Positions 45,501 through 53,399 of a stretch of DNA of 64,000 bases are shown here, one piece after another. Positions within the stretch are counted from its first letter, which is position 1; every line of letters begins with the position of its first letter. The translations under genes were made by a program, and so were the position numbers. The notes below the pieces were generated by a model. The model did not search any database. It saw only the letters and a program-made list of their open reading frames with translations, and had not been told where the DNA came from. Source of the stretch: Pycnopodia helianthoides (Eukaryota > Echinodermata > Asteroidea > Forcipulatida > Asteriidae); assembly GCA_032158295.1 (NCBI GenBank), contig CM063256.1, forward strand, positions 10,524,453-10,588,452. The letters run 5' to 3'.

Positions 45501-48500
45501 AGACAAAGTACATGATTGGTATTCAAGTTTAATTTGAAAACTCGTTATCGTCCGTAAAACTGTCAAAGTCGAGGAAATAGTTTTTGAAGACACTGCAGAT
45601 CACTGTTGCTTATTTGTATTGCCGCAATGGGTGGCATGGGTGGAATCCTGGCTAAGGTCATAATGTGAGTAGAGTTTTGCGTTTGTTCTCCGGGCCGGTT
45701 TTTCTCTCTCCGGAAAACAAATTTAACACTTTCGATCTTTGGCTGTGCTCCGTGGTCATATATGGGTCGATGTGGCTGGCTGCCAAAGGCACCCTTGCAT
45801 GCCCGCTGCTCGAACACGGTGTATAAGCAATGTCCTTCGCAATTTAGCTTCTCAACTGTTAGTAAGAATGATTAGCCTCCTAAATTAGAAACGATTGGGC
45901 CCGATGAACTTGTAGCATGTAAAAGATCCCAAATACGGAATTTGCTTTCACTGTTTTCACTTAAATCTGACGGCCGAATTGGAGGAATGATTGTCACAGG
46001 TTGGTTGTATGGTGTGTTTATTGAAAACTTGAGACTGGAAATTAATTTTACTCCATCCAAAACCAACAATGTCCTTTCCTTTCCTGTTATGTGACAATAC
46101 GTGTATGTGTCTCTCCACGCAGACCCGATGTACAAGGGATGTTACTCCTCATCAGTCACTGGCCCCCTTGTGGACTTCGTAGTTGACATATTACAATTGA
46201 TGGTCTCAACGTGCTTGGCAAGGTGTCGGGATAACGGCAACACATTCGCCGGTGTCCAAGGAACAAAGTGTAGGTGTGGCAACGCTATATCCAGCGGTAC
46301 CAAGCAGGGAAACTCTGCTTGCCTGACCGTCTGCCCGGGAAACGCGAAGGAGACGTGCGGAGGGACAGCTACGGTGTCCATCTACAGAAGTAAGTTTGAC
46401 CGAGTGGCGTTTCGTCCCAAATAACAGAATCGTGGCCAACGCCTAAACTCGAGTGTTACAGTTGGGACGGACCAACTATAATTGGGACTGTCTGACAGTG
46501 ATAGTGGTAAGCCCTGTACTGAGTGTCGTCTACCGAAAAACATAAAATGTGGTACATGTTCTCTAGTTACAGTGACCTTTTTTTTTAAAGAAAAAAAAAT
46601 ACAATGACACTCTTTACAACTAAAGAAAAAACACAAGTTGATCAATCGTCTAAAAACGCATTTATCTATACTATGCCCAATATGCCCTTCCCCACGTTCC
46701 CATACTTTATAGCACACTATGTTCCTCTTGTGCAAAAGTATCCCACCCCCCCCCCTCCAATCCTCTAAAACAAATCCTGAGATTCCAAGCAGAAGTGAAG
46801 ACACAAAAGAGAGGGGCTAACCACCAATGCCCCATAATCGAGCAACCAAATGTATTTCTCCTGCATGATAAACGTATTGTTTCCTTCGCTATAGCTGACT
46901 CTTCCTACCGCAACACCGACAACACCGGTGGTTACATCTCGTCCGAGAATTTCCCGGGGTCTTACTCGGCGACCGACGCCTTCACTCGCAACGTCACCAT
47001 CCCGCCCGAGTTCAACTTCGCCGTGGTGTCCTTCTCGTACTTCAAGATCGCCGTTCAGGACAGTGTGAAACTCAGGACGGCAGGAGGGACACCGAGGATC
47101 ATCCGGGGGACCGTCGACGGCGCTTTGCCGGACTTCTGGAACTCCGAGCCCGCTGACAGTTTCAGTGTCGAGTTTGTCATCGGCTCCACAATGGACGATG
47201 CTGGCTTCATTATGCAGTACAAGTGTAAGTTAAACATTGCGGCACTTACTGTTTTTTTTTTTTTTTTTTTAATGTTTGTGAATGATTTTGCTGGAGGAAT
47301 AAAGTGTGCAAAGAGTTGATTTGTAGAGTGTCGTGGCCAAGCGGTCTTAGAGATCAGGTTCTGATGGCTGGGTCATCCGAGTGTGGGTTCAGATCCCCGT
47401 CTTGACACCTGTGTTCTTGGGCCAGAAGACTTAACCATAATTGCTTCTCATCACCCAGTTATTGGTCGTGCGAGGATAGAGATTGTTAACGGTGAATGAT
47501 TCACTATCCTTGCGCCAATTTTCTTGCCTATGCTGCATACTCCAAAGGAGTTGAGATGGTTGCAGGAATACTTAAGGGCCCACTGGACAGATGGTAGTAA
47601 CTATTCAAAGTGCTTCGATACACAGTTTAATAATTGCCTGTATAATAGTAATTATTGTTATCATCAAACCATTAGTATACAAATATTGACTGCTTCGAGT
47701 GGCGTAATAAAACTAGTCACTCGATGTGATCCCCGGAGCGGCCTATCTTCCCGAGGCGAAGCCGAGGGAAGATAGGCGCCTCCGGGGATCACCTCAAGTG
47801 ACTTGTTTTACTACGCCACGAGACAAAGCAGTCAATATTTGTTTTATAACACCTCTTCCTTTGATTCTATCTGTATACTTTTAATAAAATTAATTAACAC
47901 TTACGTACGTGGCAATCAATCGTCAAACAAGAACTGTAAAATCTTACGTTAAAATACCGAGTTTTGACAAAATAAGAGGGTACCAGACTACTGCTGTTAG
48001 GTTCGTTCTCTATACCGTATTTCAAATGCACACAATTATTTTGTTCATTACACCGGGTTCAAGGTTGTCAAGCAGCTCGTTTAACTCAATGGTAGTCAGG
48101 GTACCAGGGTATCCATGCACTAGTACATCGGTTGCTAGGCTATCGTTGACTAGTTCGTTGAATAGTTCGTTTGGTCGGTGAACAGGTACAAGAGTAAAAC
48201 TACACAACACCATGTGACACGCTCTCGGCCAATCAACGGATAGAACCAAAGGAAGGGGTGTTATAATACCAATTCAGTAGCTTCAAACCAAGCTATGTGG
48301 GGGCTGGGCAATATCAACCAGTCAAAGAAAGTGTGCAACATAAAACAAATTATTTATTTTTTTTAATTGATTGATTTATTCAAACAGAAAACTGAGTGTA
48401 AAACAAAAACATAAATCTTACAAGGTAAAGCGAACAATTTCAAAAAAGGTTAAACACATCACAAAGCATGAATATTAAAACATGAACAAAACAATATAAA

Positions 48501-51500
48501 CTTATGCACAAAGAATTACACCATCGCACTGCAGTTAAGCAAAAGAGAGCAAATAAAAAATAAAAAAAAATAAAAACAGAGCAATATGTCAACAAGTGAA
48601 GTGTAAACAGAAGAATCAACAAGATTCTCTCGTGTACTAGAAGGTGATGTAAATGTGTTGTTTTTTGTTGGGGTGTATGTTTGTTTTTGTTTATATTAAA
48701 AAAAAAAACTTAGTCTAGGCCTACCGTTGATTTGGTCGGCAAGCTATATTTATATATTTTGTACATGTGTATACTATATTTGTGATGCCTACATCCTAGT
48801 TTAAAAGGAATTTTGGATAAGCTACCCTTACGATGTGAATCTGTCAAATTTTTCATTTTTGTATTCATGAAATATCTTGATTTCTCGCAGTCGGACTTCA
48901 GTGCTCAGCCAGTTCACTTCCTGCCTCAGTGGCCAACGGACTTTACGTTACCCTTCAAACGTCTTATTTCTACAACGATGAAGTAACCGTGAACTGTAAC
49001 TTCGGTTACCAGCGAGATAAGGAGAGCTTCTCGTGCCAGATGGACGGGAGCTGGTCCTCTGTGCCGGTTTGCTCGTGTAAGTCTGAATGTTGTACGGCGA
49101 CCAGTTTGTAATAATGCTTCTCTTGTTTACATTTAACCACAATTGGTGCTCGATATGGGGCAGAGGGTACCCCCCCCCTTCTATTGTGTCTTCAATGTGT
49201 GCTTGGAATCTCAGAAATTCTTTTGAGGATTTTAGGGGGGGGGGAGTTCTATACAAGAGGAAAATAGTGTGTTATAGTATGGGAACATTGGGGGAGACCC
49301 TCTACCCCATATCGGGCAGGCTAAATTTAACCAAGTGACTCGAAAATTTGGTTTGTCACGACTTCACATGACCTGAGCCCAATGTCACAAAGTCGTTTAC
49401 CTGTAAGCACATTTTTGTATGCTTAGTATAGCAGACAAAAACATGCGTTAGTGTGTCTAACCACTACTTATTACAATTTAACATTAACAGTAATCCCTAC
49501 AACCGACCCACCTACAACTGATGCAGCTTCGACAGCAATCAACAATTCGACCGCATCAGCCGTGAGCGGAGGGACCACGTCAGGTGTTATACCAACGGTT
49601 GAAGGGTACTCTACTACAGGTAGGGTTTGGTTTCCAAAGTTTGACAAGTTACTGTTATTGCTGGTGATGAAACCAAGGATGCCTCTTAAAAAGTGAAGTT
49701 AATCAATGTAGCTCGTAAGCCTGGGTGAACCTGTAAACAAGGGTGCTTGCTATGTGAACCAGAAACAGCGGGGTTTACCCATAGAGCCATAGACACCTGG
49801 GGGATTAGAACCAACGGCTACGCATTCTAGGGCAGATGTCCTTTGTGACTTGTGTTAATACTGTGACATGTGTTACATGGATGATGTTTTAATCAATGGA
49901 AAAATCATTTTCATCGGACGCGGCCTTCGTTTCAAAACTAATATTTTGTCCATTTTCTTCTTCATTGGTAGAGCGTGTAGTGGTTCCCTGCCTCATCCCA
50001 GCAGTAAAGAATGGCACGGTCAACGCACAGGGTCTAACACAGCTCACGGAGGGCCAGACTATAATCGTGAAATGTGACGACACGTTTGAAGCCGCAGATG
50101 GAAGAACCGAGGCCGAGTGCACGGCCGACGGGTCGTTTGATAACGACTTGGTCTGCGCGCCAAAGAACGCCACGCCAGTTTGGCTCGTAGCTAGTAAGTG
50201 TCCTCCAATACTGTTATCCGCAGTTTGAATATTTTATACCACGGTGTCTTTCAAGAGCATCCACGATGTGAATAGTTACTGTTGTGGGTTTATTATGTAC
50301 ATCACATACTTTAATACTTACTATGGTGGCTCAAAAGAGACATCTACGATTTCAATAATTACTTGGGTTTTTAGTGAAAGCTTTCAAAGCGTAATCCAAG
50401 ATGTGAATAATAAGTGTGATTGCTTTTATAGAGGGTCATCTCGGACTTTGGTATTAGAGTAAAATTTCTTTGTAAACTTTGCGACTAATTTTACATGAAA
50501 ACTGGAGTCAACTTTGTAGTCTTGATGTCCTTTTAAAGCCACCATACTCATATCATAACATTCTTTTTAAGATTCAGTAAAAGCTCCCTTTTCCCATCCG
50601 TTCCACAATGTAATAGTATCTTGATGCTTTGTGTTAAATCTTCAGTCATTGTAGTTGCTGCTGTTTTGGCCATCGTTGTAATCGTTCTCATCATCCTGGT
50701 GGCTCTGGTCAGCATGGAACCCAAAAGTTCAGTGAGGTAAGTTCTAAGTGTTAGGCTACGGTTTTATGCCGCTGGAGACCATTCGTTGTAGACGAGGGGT
50801 GAGTTTGGGGAACAATTTCTTGCAGCTAGCTTGAAAGTCTGATGTCACACTTCAAGGCTCGTGAATACCGGCCTTTAGAACCATGGCAGTTATCTGCCAG
50901 ATGTACCTTTGACCTCACTTGCCATAATACTGTGTTCACATGTAGTATCACTACTAGTCTGGTAGCTTGTGCGTCATTGCATGCATATGCCTGTCCAATA
51001 AAACTATTGGGTTTTTAAGACCAGTGCCTTTCTATAAAGACAGGGGACCATGCAGTCTAACTCGCTGCTTCCATCAGTGAAATTGATCTCCAGTCTGAAA
51101 GTTGACCAACGTAATTTCATTCCTGGCGTAAAACCCTTTTTTTTTAAGTTGCAGCTTTCTTGTTTAATGCAACAAAAGTATTTGCATTTTGAAGTGAGGT
51201 TGCCCATGCAAATAAACAAATACAGTCTGGTAACCACAGTAAGCATTGCATGTGTTTAAAACCCTTTGTTTACGGGAAATAAGACATAACGTGGCGCCGA
51301 CTCCTAAACTGTGTGCCGTTCATTGTTATGTGATAATAACGGAAGTGTTTACCAATAAAAATGAGCAGAAGTTTATTAGAATCTACCGACTGGTATGATC
51401 GATGGTAATACTAGTAACTCATCCACCCCGAATTTTACTCTCTTTTTTTGAGGAGCAGCTACATCAATTTCACTCTCGGTCAAAACTTGTTTCTGTGAAG

Positions 51501-52294
51501 TGGTTGGCATGCAGGCCGATCAATCTAAATTATTATAAGATTTCGTTATGTTTAATAGATTTGCAAGCAGCACATGGATCTGTCTCGGCAGAACACAATG
51601 GGTCAGTTGGACTTCTCGATCTGTTGATCATTCTCACGTTGTCTCATTCGATCCACTTCAGACTCGATCTAATCTAATCGATCATGTCTTGTTTTCAGTC
51701 GAGGCAGAAGGCCTCACCCCAGCGTAATGCCTTCTGAGGAATATAGGAACAGCGAAACGTATTAACGGGGACGATGGAGCGGACCGCCTCGTGGCCATCG
51801 CCCCATCCGTAATGCAGGGTCAATCCCCGAGGAGCAGTTTCGCCTCGGGCTACGACGTCTCGGCAGTCAACCAAGGCGCTCAAATCGACGACGACCCGGC
51901 CGTAGCGGACCGCAACGACCCCATGGCTGGGGACACGGACGTGTACCACCCCACGAGGGACTACCCCGGTGCCGGTGCGAGGCGTGTTGGCTCGGAGCCC
52001 GTCCGATCGGCCCCGATATCACCCCCACCCTTCCAACCAATGCAACCAATGCAACCACAACGCCAGATGGAGTACAGACCCAATGGTGACTTCAGTATGC
52101 TGGCCAACGACGAATTGCTTGCTGTGGGAGCTTTAGACAGCGTGGTGCAGGATTTCGAGCGGGATCAGGCGTACTATCTTGGGCCGACCAGCCCGGGGAT
52201 GTACAACATGGACCGAGGAGGTAGGAGCTACGGCTCAAGGCCAGTACAGTTCTCACAGCGTTCTCGACTGAACAACTTTTACGGCTTGTATTAA
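36000..52294 (+). CDS. Gene B: SRCR-WSC-CUB-CCP-CCP single-pass receptor
   Basis: Ten coding exons: 36000-36105, 42349-42486, 44509-44688, 46123-46389, 46895-47224, 48891-49076, 49491-49619, 49972-50193, 50646-50736 and the last exon ending 52294. Using acceptor 51738 for the last exon gives 734 residues in frame. Order: signal peptide (1-35), SRCR (36-141), WSC (142-230), CUB (231-340), CCP (341-402), Ser/Thr stalk (403-445), CCP (446-519), transmembrane helix (about 520-541), tail (542-734). It shares the domain core, intron phases and strand of gene A, so the two arose by tandem duplication, then diverged. Gene B lacks the unassigned domain and has an extra CCP. The reading frame at the tail is uncertain. 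Cell-surface ligand binding is inferred. Confidence 0.85.
36230..36613 (+). mobile_element. TTAA-flanked MITE (family M4), gene B intron 1
   Basis: Intact copy: TTAAAGGAACATTACAGAAT at the left and ATTCTGTAATGTTCCTTTAA at the right, perfect inverted ends bordered by TTAA. It is followed directly by an M6 repeat (36614-36880). Confidence 0.9.
36614..36880 (+). repeat. M6 dispersed repeat, gene B intron 1
   Basis: Begins AAGGTAGAGTCATGG and contains AAAGTTTCAGCTGAATACAG and GCGGGTACCAGCCGCATCTC. The same landmarks occur at 41015-41330 and, inverted, at 11890-12110 and 41880-41998. Non-coding. Confidence 0.6.
37006..37250 (+). mobile_element. Palindromic element with a tRNA-like centre
   Basis: Arms of about 65 bp at 37006-37075 and 37182-37253 are inverted copies (GGTGTGTAAAGCACTGTATA against its inverse near 37215). 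Between them lies a tRNA-like unit, 37098-37164, with box A (GGTGGTCTGGTGG), box B (GGGTTTGAATCCC) and acceptor-like CTCGGTGG/CCACCGAG ends. Related SINE copies elsewhere lack the left arm. Confidence 0.7.
37902..37943 (+). repeat. (GTT)n microsatellite
   Basis: About 14 copies of the trinucleotide, in gene B intron 1, with poly-C and G-rich tracts within 200 bp. Confidence 0.9.
38215..38450. repeat. Fragment of the intronic minisatellite family
   Basis: One to two units: TTAACCCTCTTGCTGTCTGA, TTCACTGTGGTTTTGAATGA, GCCAGCCTGCAATATGATAC. Same family as 27045-27895 and 42695-44415. Confidence 0.8.
38606..38972 (+). mobile_element. Older TTAA-type MITE (family M1 relative)
   Basis: Begins TTAAAGGCAGAGGATACTTT. 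Interior has GAGAAAGGCTTCAGGCATAA and its inverse GCCTTTCTC forming a hairpin. More divergent than the copies in gene A. Confidence 0.75.
39185..39305 (-). mobile_element. tRNA-derived SINE, gene B intron 1
   Basis: On the minus strand it reads CTCGGTGGTCTAGTTGGTAA (box A), then GGGTTCGAATCC (box B) and CTACCGAG, so the tRNA-like acceptor stem is preserved. The tail matches the 37.1-kb copy (ACAGTGCTTAACACATC). Confidence 0.75.
39521..39922 (+). mobile_element. Older TTAA-type MITE (family M1 relative)
   Basis: Interior shares TTGTTAGAAACGACTCCCTT, GAATCTCAGAAAGGCATCAG and CAACTTCGACGACCAAT with M1. It follows a 48-bp poly(A) tract (39457-39504) and has lost clear terminal repeats. Confidence 0.65.
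39923..41014. other. Gene B intron 1, no exon recognised
   Basis: A 104-codon ORF (40474-40788) has no motif and no splice context. A poly(A) tract lies near 40308-40324. I see no gene. Confidence 0.4.
41015..41998. mobile_element. M6 element, gene B intron 1
   Basis: The left part (AAGTTTCATCTGAATACAGT) and the right part (ACTGTATTCAGCTGAAACTG, inverted) are reverse-complementary, suggesting a long-TIR element. The core AATGTCGAATCCATCCAAG, GTTTAGCGAGG matches 11890-12110 and 36770. No transposase ORF is visible. Confidence 0.55.
42349..42486 (+). CDS. Gene B exon 2: SRCR domain, N-terminal half
   Basis: Acceptor TTTATTCAG|AGGGTGATG, the same junction as in gene A. 46 codons, phase 1 to 1. 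[29 protein letters not shown] and VVCRQLG carry the SRCR signature. Donor ACTGG|GTAAGC. Confidence 0.9.
42590..43105 (+). repeat. SINE fragment followed by the intronic minisatellite
   Basis: 42590-42690 holds a SINE box B (TTGGTTCGAATCCC) and the tail AAAGTACTGGGC. From 42695 the minisatellite family continues (CCTCCTACTGTCTGACCATT, ATGCCAGCCTACAATA). Confidence 0.75.
43106..43879. other. Gene B intron 2, middle
   Basis: AT-rich, with a loosely repeated 'CAACGTG...AAATACT...ACCAAAATACAAC' pattern between about 43250 and 43700. No exon is seen. Confidence 0.4.
43880..44415. repeat. Minisatellite array, gene B intron 2
   Basis: Four to five units with CTACACAGTACACAGTTAAC, CCTCTTACTGTCTGCCCATT and ATGCCAGCCTGCAA. 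It ends about 90 bp before exon 3. Confidence 0.85.
44509..44688 (+). CDS. Gene B exon 3: SRCR domain, C-terminal half
   Basis: Acceptor GACTATTTCAG, donor GCACGT|GTAAGT, phase 1 to 1, 60 codons. [36 protein letters not shown] and [12 protein letters not shown] complete a six-cysteine group A SRCR domain. It is closer to the consensus than exon 3 of gene A. Confidence 0.92.
44689..46122. other. Gene B intron 3
   Basis: No exon is seen. A three-copy 16-bp direct repeat (GGGGAACAGAATCTCC) lies at about 45317-45364. Confidence 0.5.
46123..46389 (+). CDS. Gene B exon 4: WSC domain
   Basis: Acceptor CTCTCCACGCAG, donor AGAA|GTAAGT, phase 1 to 1, 89 codons. [10 protein letters not shown] starts the domain, then [34 protein letters not shown] and ETCGG: eight cysteines in WSC order. 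The whole domain is one exon, unlike gene A. Confidence 0.93.
46640..46845 (-). repeat. M7 repeat, gene B intron 4
   Basis: Inverted copy of the block at 49145-49325; both carry a G/C homopolymer and TATGGGAACATTG-like and CAATGTGTGCTTGGAATCTC-like segments, here more diverged. Confidence 0.55.
46895..47224 (+). CDS. Gene B exon 5: CUB-like domain without cysteines
   Basis: Acceptor TTCGCTATAG, donor AAGT|GTAAGT, phase 1 to 1, 110 codons. [20 protein letters not shown] is a typical CUB start, followed by [30 protein letters not shown] and GFIMQYK. There is no cysteine at all, so both CUB disulfides are missing. Placement after WSC and the same phase as in gene A support the assignment. Confidence 0.85.
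47328..47640 (+). mobile_element. tRNA-Leu-like SINE, gene B intron 5
   Basis: The head (47328-47408) has acceptor-like GTGTC/GACAC, box A TGGCCAAGCGGTC and box B GGGTTCAGATCCCC, with a long variable region as in tRNA-Leu or tRNA-Ser. The body contains AGACTTAACCATAATTGCTT and a tail TTCAAAGTGCTTCGATACAC, typical of marine-invertebrate SINEs. Confidence 0.8.
47675..47845. mobile_element. Large GC-rich palindrome, gene B intron 5
   Basis: Arms of about 75 bp: CAAATATTGACTGCTTCGAG...GATCCCCGGAGCGGCCTATC at the left, and the reverse complement at the right with minor changes, joined at CCCGAGGCGAAGCCGAGGG. The element may extend to the TGTTATAATACC near 48255. Non-coding. Confidence 0.75.
47846..48890. 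other. Gene B intron 5, distal part
   Basis: AT-rich intron with no exon-like sequence. 48020-48260 may be the other part of the palindromic element. A poly(A) tract lies near 48699. Confidence 0.4.
48891..49076 (+). CDS. Gene B exon 6: CCP (sushi) domain 1
   Basis: Acceptor GATTTCTCGCAG, donor TCGT|GTAAGT, phase 1 to 1, 62 codons. [38 protein letters not shown]: four cysteines plus the conserved Gly-Tyr and Trp, a canonical sushi module. Gene A has no equivalent exon. Confidence 0.9.
49145..49325 (+). repeat. M7 repeat, gene B intron 6
   Basis: CGATATGGGGCAGAGGGTAC, TTCTATTGTGTCTTCAATGT and the closing CCCCATATCGGGC resemble 17288-17760 and the inverted 46640 copy. The ends are near-inverted (CGATATGGGG/CCCCATATCG), so this is a MITE. 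Confidence 0.65.
49491..49619 (+). CDS. Gene B exon 7: Ser/Thr-rich stalk
   Basis: Acceptor AACATTAACAG, donor ACAG|GTAGGG, phase 1 to 1, 43 codons. [20 protein letters not shown] and [15 protein letters not shown] are rich in Thr, Ser and Ala, with an NNST sequon. Shorter than the 105-codon stalk of gene A. Confidence 0.82.
49972..50193 (+). CDS. Gene B exon 8: CCP (sushi) domain 2
   Basis: Acceptor TTCATTGGTAG, donor GCTA|GTAAGT, phase 1 to 1, 74 codons. [40 protein letters not shown]: four cysteines; Trp is replaced as in gene A exon 9. It ends in NATPVWLVA, running into the membrane helix. Confidence 0.9.
50194..50645. other. Gene B intron 8
   Basis: Ordinary AT-rich intron with a clear acceptor. 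Nothing else is seen. Confidence 0.5.
50646..50736 (+). CDS. Gene B exon 9: transmembrane helix
   Basis: Acceptor AAATCTTCAG, donor GTGAG|GTAAGT, phase 1 to 2, the same phase change as gene A exon 11. [20 protein letters not shown] then [11 protein letters not shown]: one hydrophobic span followed by polar, basic residues. Confidence 0.9.
50737..51698. other. Gene B intron 9
   Basis: No exon or recognised repeat family. Two short ORFs (51050-51259 and 51402-51677) have no motif. Confidence 0.45.
51739..52294 (+). CDS. Gene B exon 10: cytoplasmic tail, frame uncertain
   Basis: The long open frame (51728-52294) encodes an evidently real tail: [66 protein letters not shown], stop TAA 52292-52294. 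The strong acceptor TTGTTTTCAG at 51698 does not lead into it: with the phase-2 entry the frame stops at TAA 51763-51765 after 22 residues. A weaker AG at 51737-51738 restores the frame and gives the start used here. A one-base insertion in this allele or assembly is equally possible. The tail has several tyrosines (YHP, YYLG, YNMD) and a proline/methionine repeat but no catalytic domain. Confidence 0.7.
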
Positions 52295-52424
52295 AACTTA
52301 AAATTCAGTAACAACCGTTTTCAATGAAGGCTTAAAATATACCTGCGTTTAGAATATAATTTGTATGTGCATATTGTACATGTACTGTGTATTCAAAAAA
52401 AGTTAGTGTTATCTGAAGGAGGCA

Positions 52425-52650
52425 TACAAGCAGTCATGTTGTCTCAGTGGTTTCTTCCCTGCCTTTTCCCCTCTGTGGACCCTGGTTCGATTCCCCAACT
52501 GGAGCCTTGCATGTGGATTGAGTTTTCAGTCGCTCACTGCGTGGGCTTTCACTCTTTGTGGTTCCCTCTCCCCTCCCCACTTGTAAAACTGAGGTGTCTT
52601 AATTGTCTTCTTTAAACAAGTTGTTGTAATGTTTCCATTAAGATGCTTTG
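52425..52650 (+). mobile_element. tRNA-derived SINE downstream of gene B
   Basis: Contains TTGTCTCAGTGGTTTC (box A-like) and CCCTGGTTCGATTCCCC (box B), followed by a body ending AACTGAGGTGTCTTAATTGT. Lies within 150 bp of the stop codon, so it is probably transcribed as 3' UTR. Confidence 0.65.
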
Positions 52651-52719
52651 TTGACTATTATAAATCGGATTGAGATACTGATGCAAGTTTAGTAAATTAA
52701 TTCACAATTTAATGTGATT

Positions 52720-53080
52720 GACAATCTATGTACATCATCATTATCAGGCTGTAATCATCCCTTGTTGGATGAAGCCCTCCTCATCATGCAATGTCCATTC
52801 TCTTCTGTCACTTGTCATTCTACTCCATGGTGCCGTGGTGGTGATTTCATCTCTCCATCTCCTTGTTTTGTCATCCTCTTCTTCTCCTTGGTTGCCATTC
52901 TGCGAGTCTCTTGGTCCATCTGTTGCCTTGCCGTTTTGATAAGTGCCCTGCCCGTATCCATTTCGTTTCCTTGATCTTGTATATGATAGTTTTGACCTTT
53001 GTTTTTGTGTCTTGATTGTGTGTCTGACAAGCTCGTCCTGCATTGAAACCTTTTGGATTTTATCCACAAAAGTTTAACAT
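52720..53080 (-). mobile_element. LINE (non-LTR retrotransposon) 3' fragment
   Basis: On the minus strand, translation gives RRWRDEITTTAPWSRMTSDR then REWTLHDEEGFIQQGM, the conserved C-terminal end of many non-LTR reverse-transcriptase ORFs (pattern RWxDDI...W.RxAxDRxEWRxxxEAFxQQ). Frames shift upstream, so it is degraded. A short TGATAATGATG-type tail follows at the plus-strand left end, consistent with a 5'-truncated insertion. Confidence 0.75.
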
Positions 53081-53154
53081 TGTACTGCATTGAGTTTCTC
53101 CATTCTGTATGCACTTTTTGTGTATGTTGTCTACTGGGTAAGACATTTTGCATA

Positions 53155-53396
53155 AGTGCACAGCCACAATCATAGGTTCACGTTTTGTTACAATGAACAA
53201 CACCTAAATATTGAGTGACTCTTTGCAGATCTTGTATGCAACAAACTCAAGTACTGTCTACTCTTCATTCACACAGCGCACACAGTTAGTTAACTTACAA
53301 ACATCATTGAAATAACTGTTACATCACGGTTTTCAAACTGTTGTTCACTGTTGGACACGAACAAAATGTGTACCCATGATTGTGGCTGTGCACATA
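53155..53396. mobile_element. MITE with 40-bp inverted ends
   Basis: GTGCACAGCCACAATCATAG at the left and CATGATTGTGGCTGTGCAC at the right are inverted copies, with similar AAAATGTG sequence next to each. The interior is non-coding. Confidence 0.7.
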
Positions 53397-53399
53397 ATC

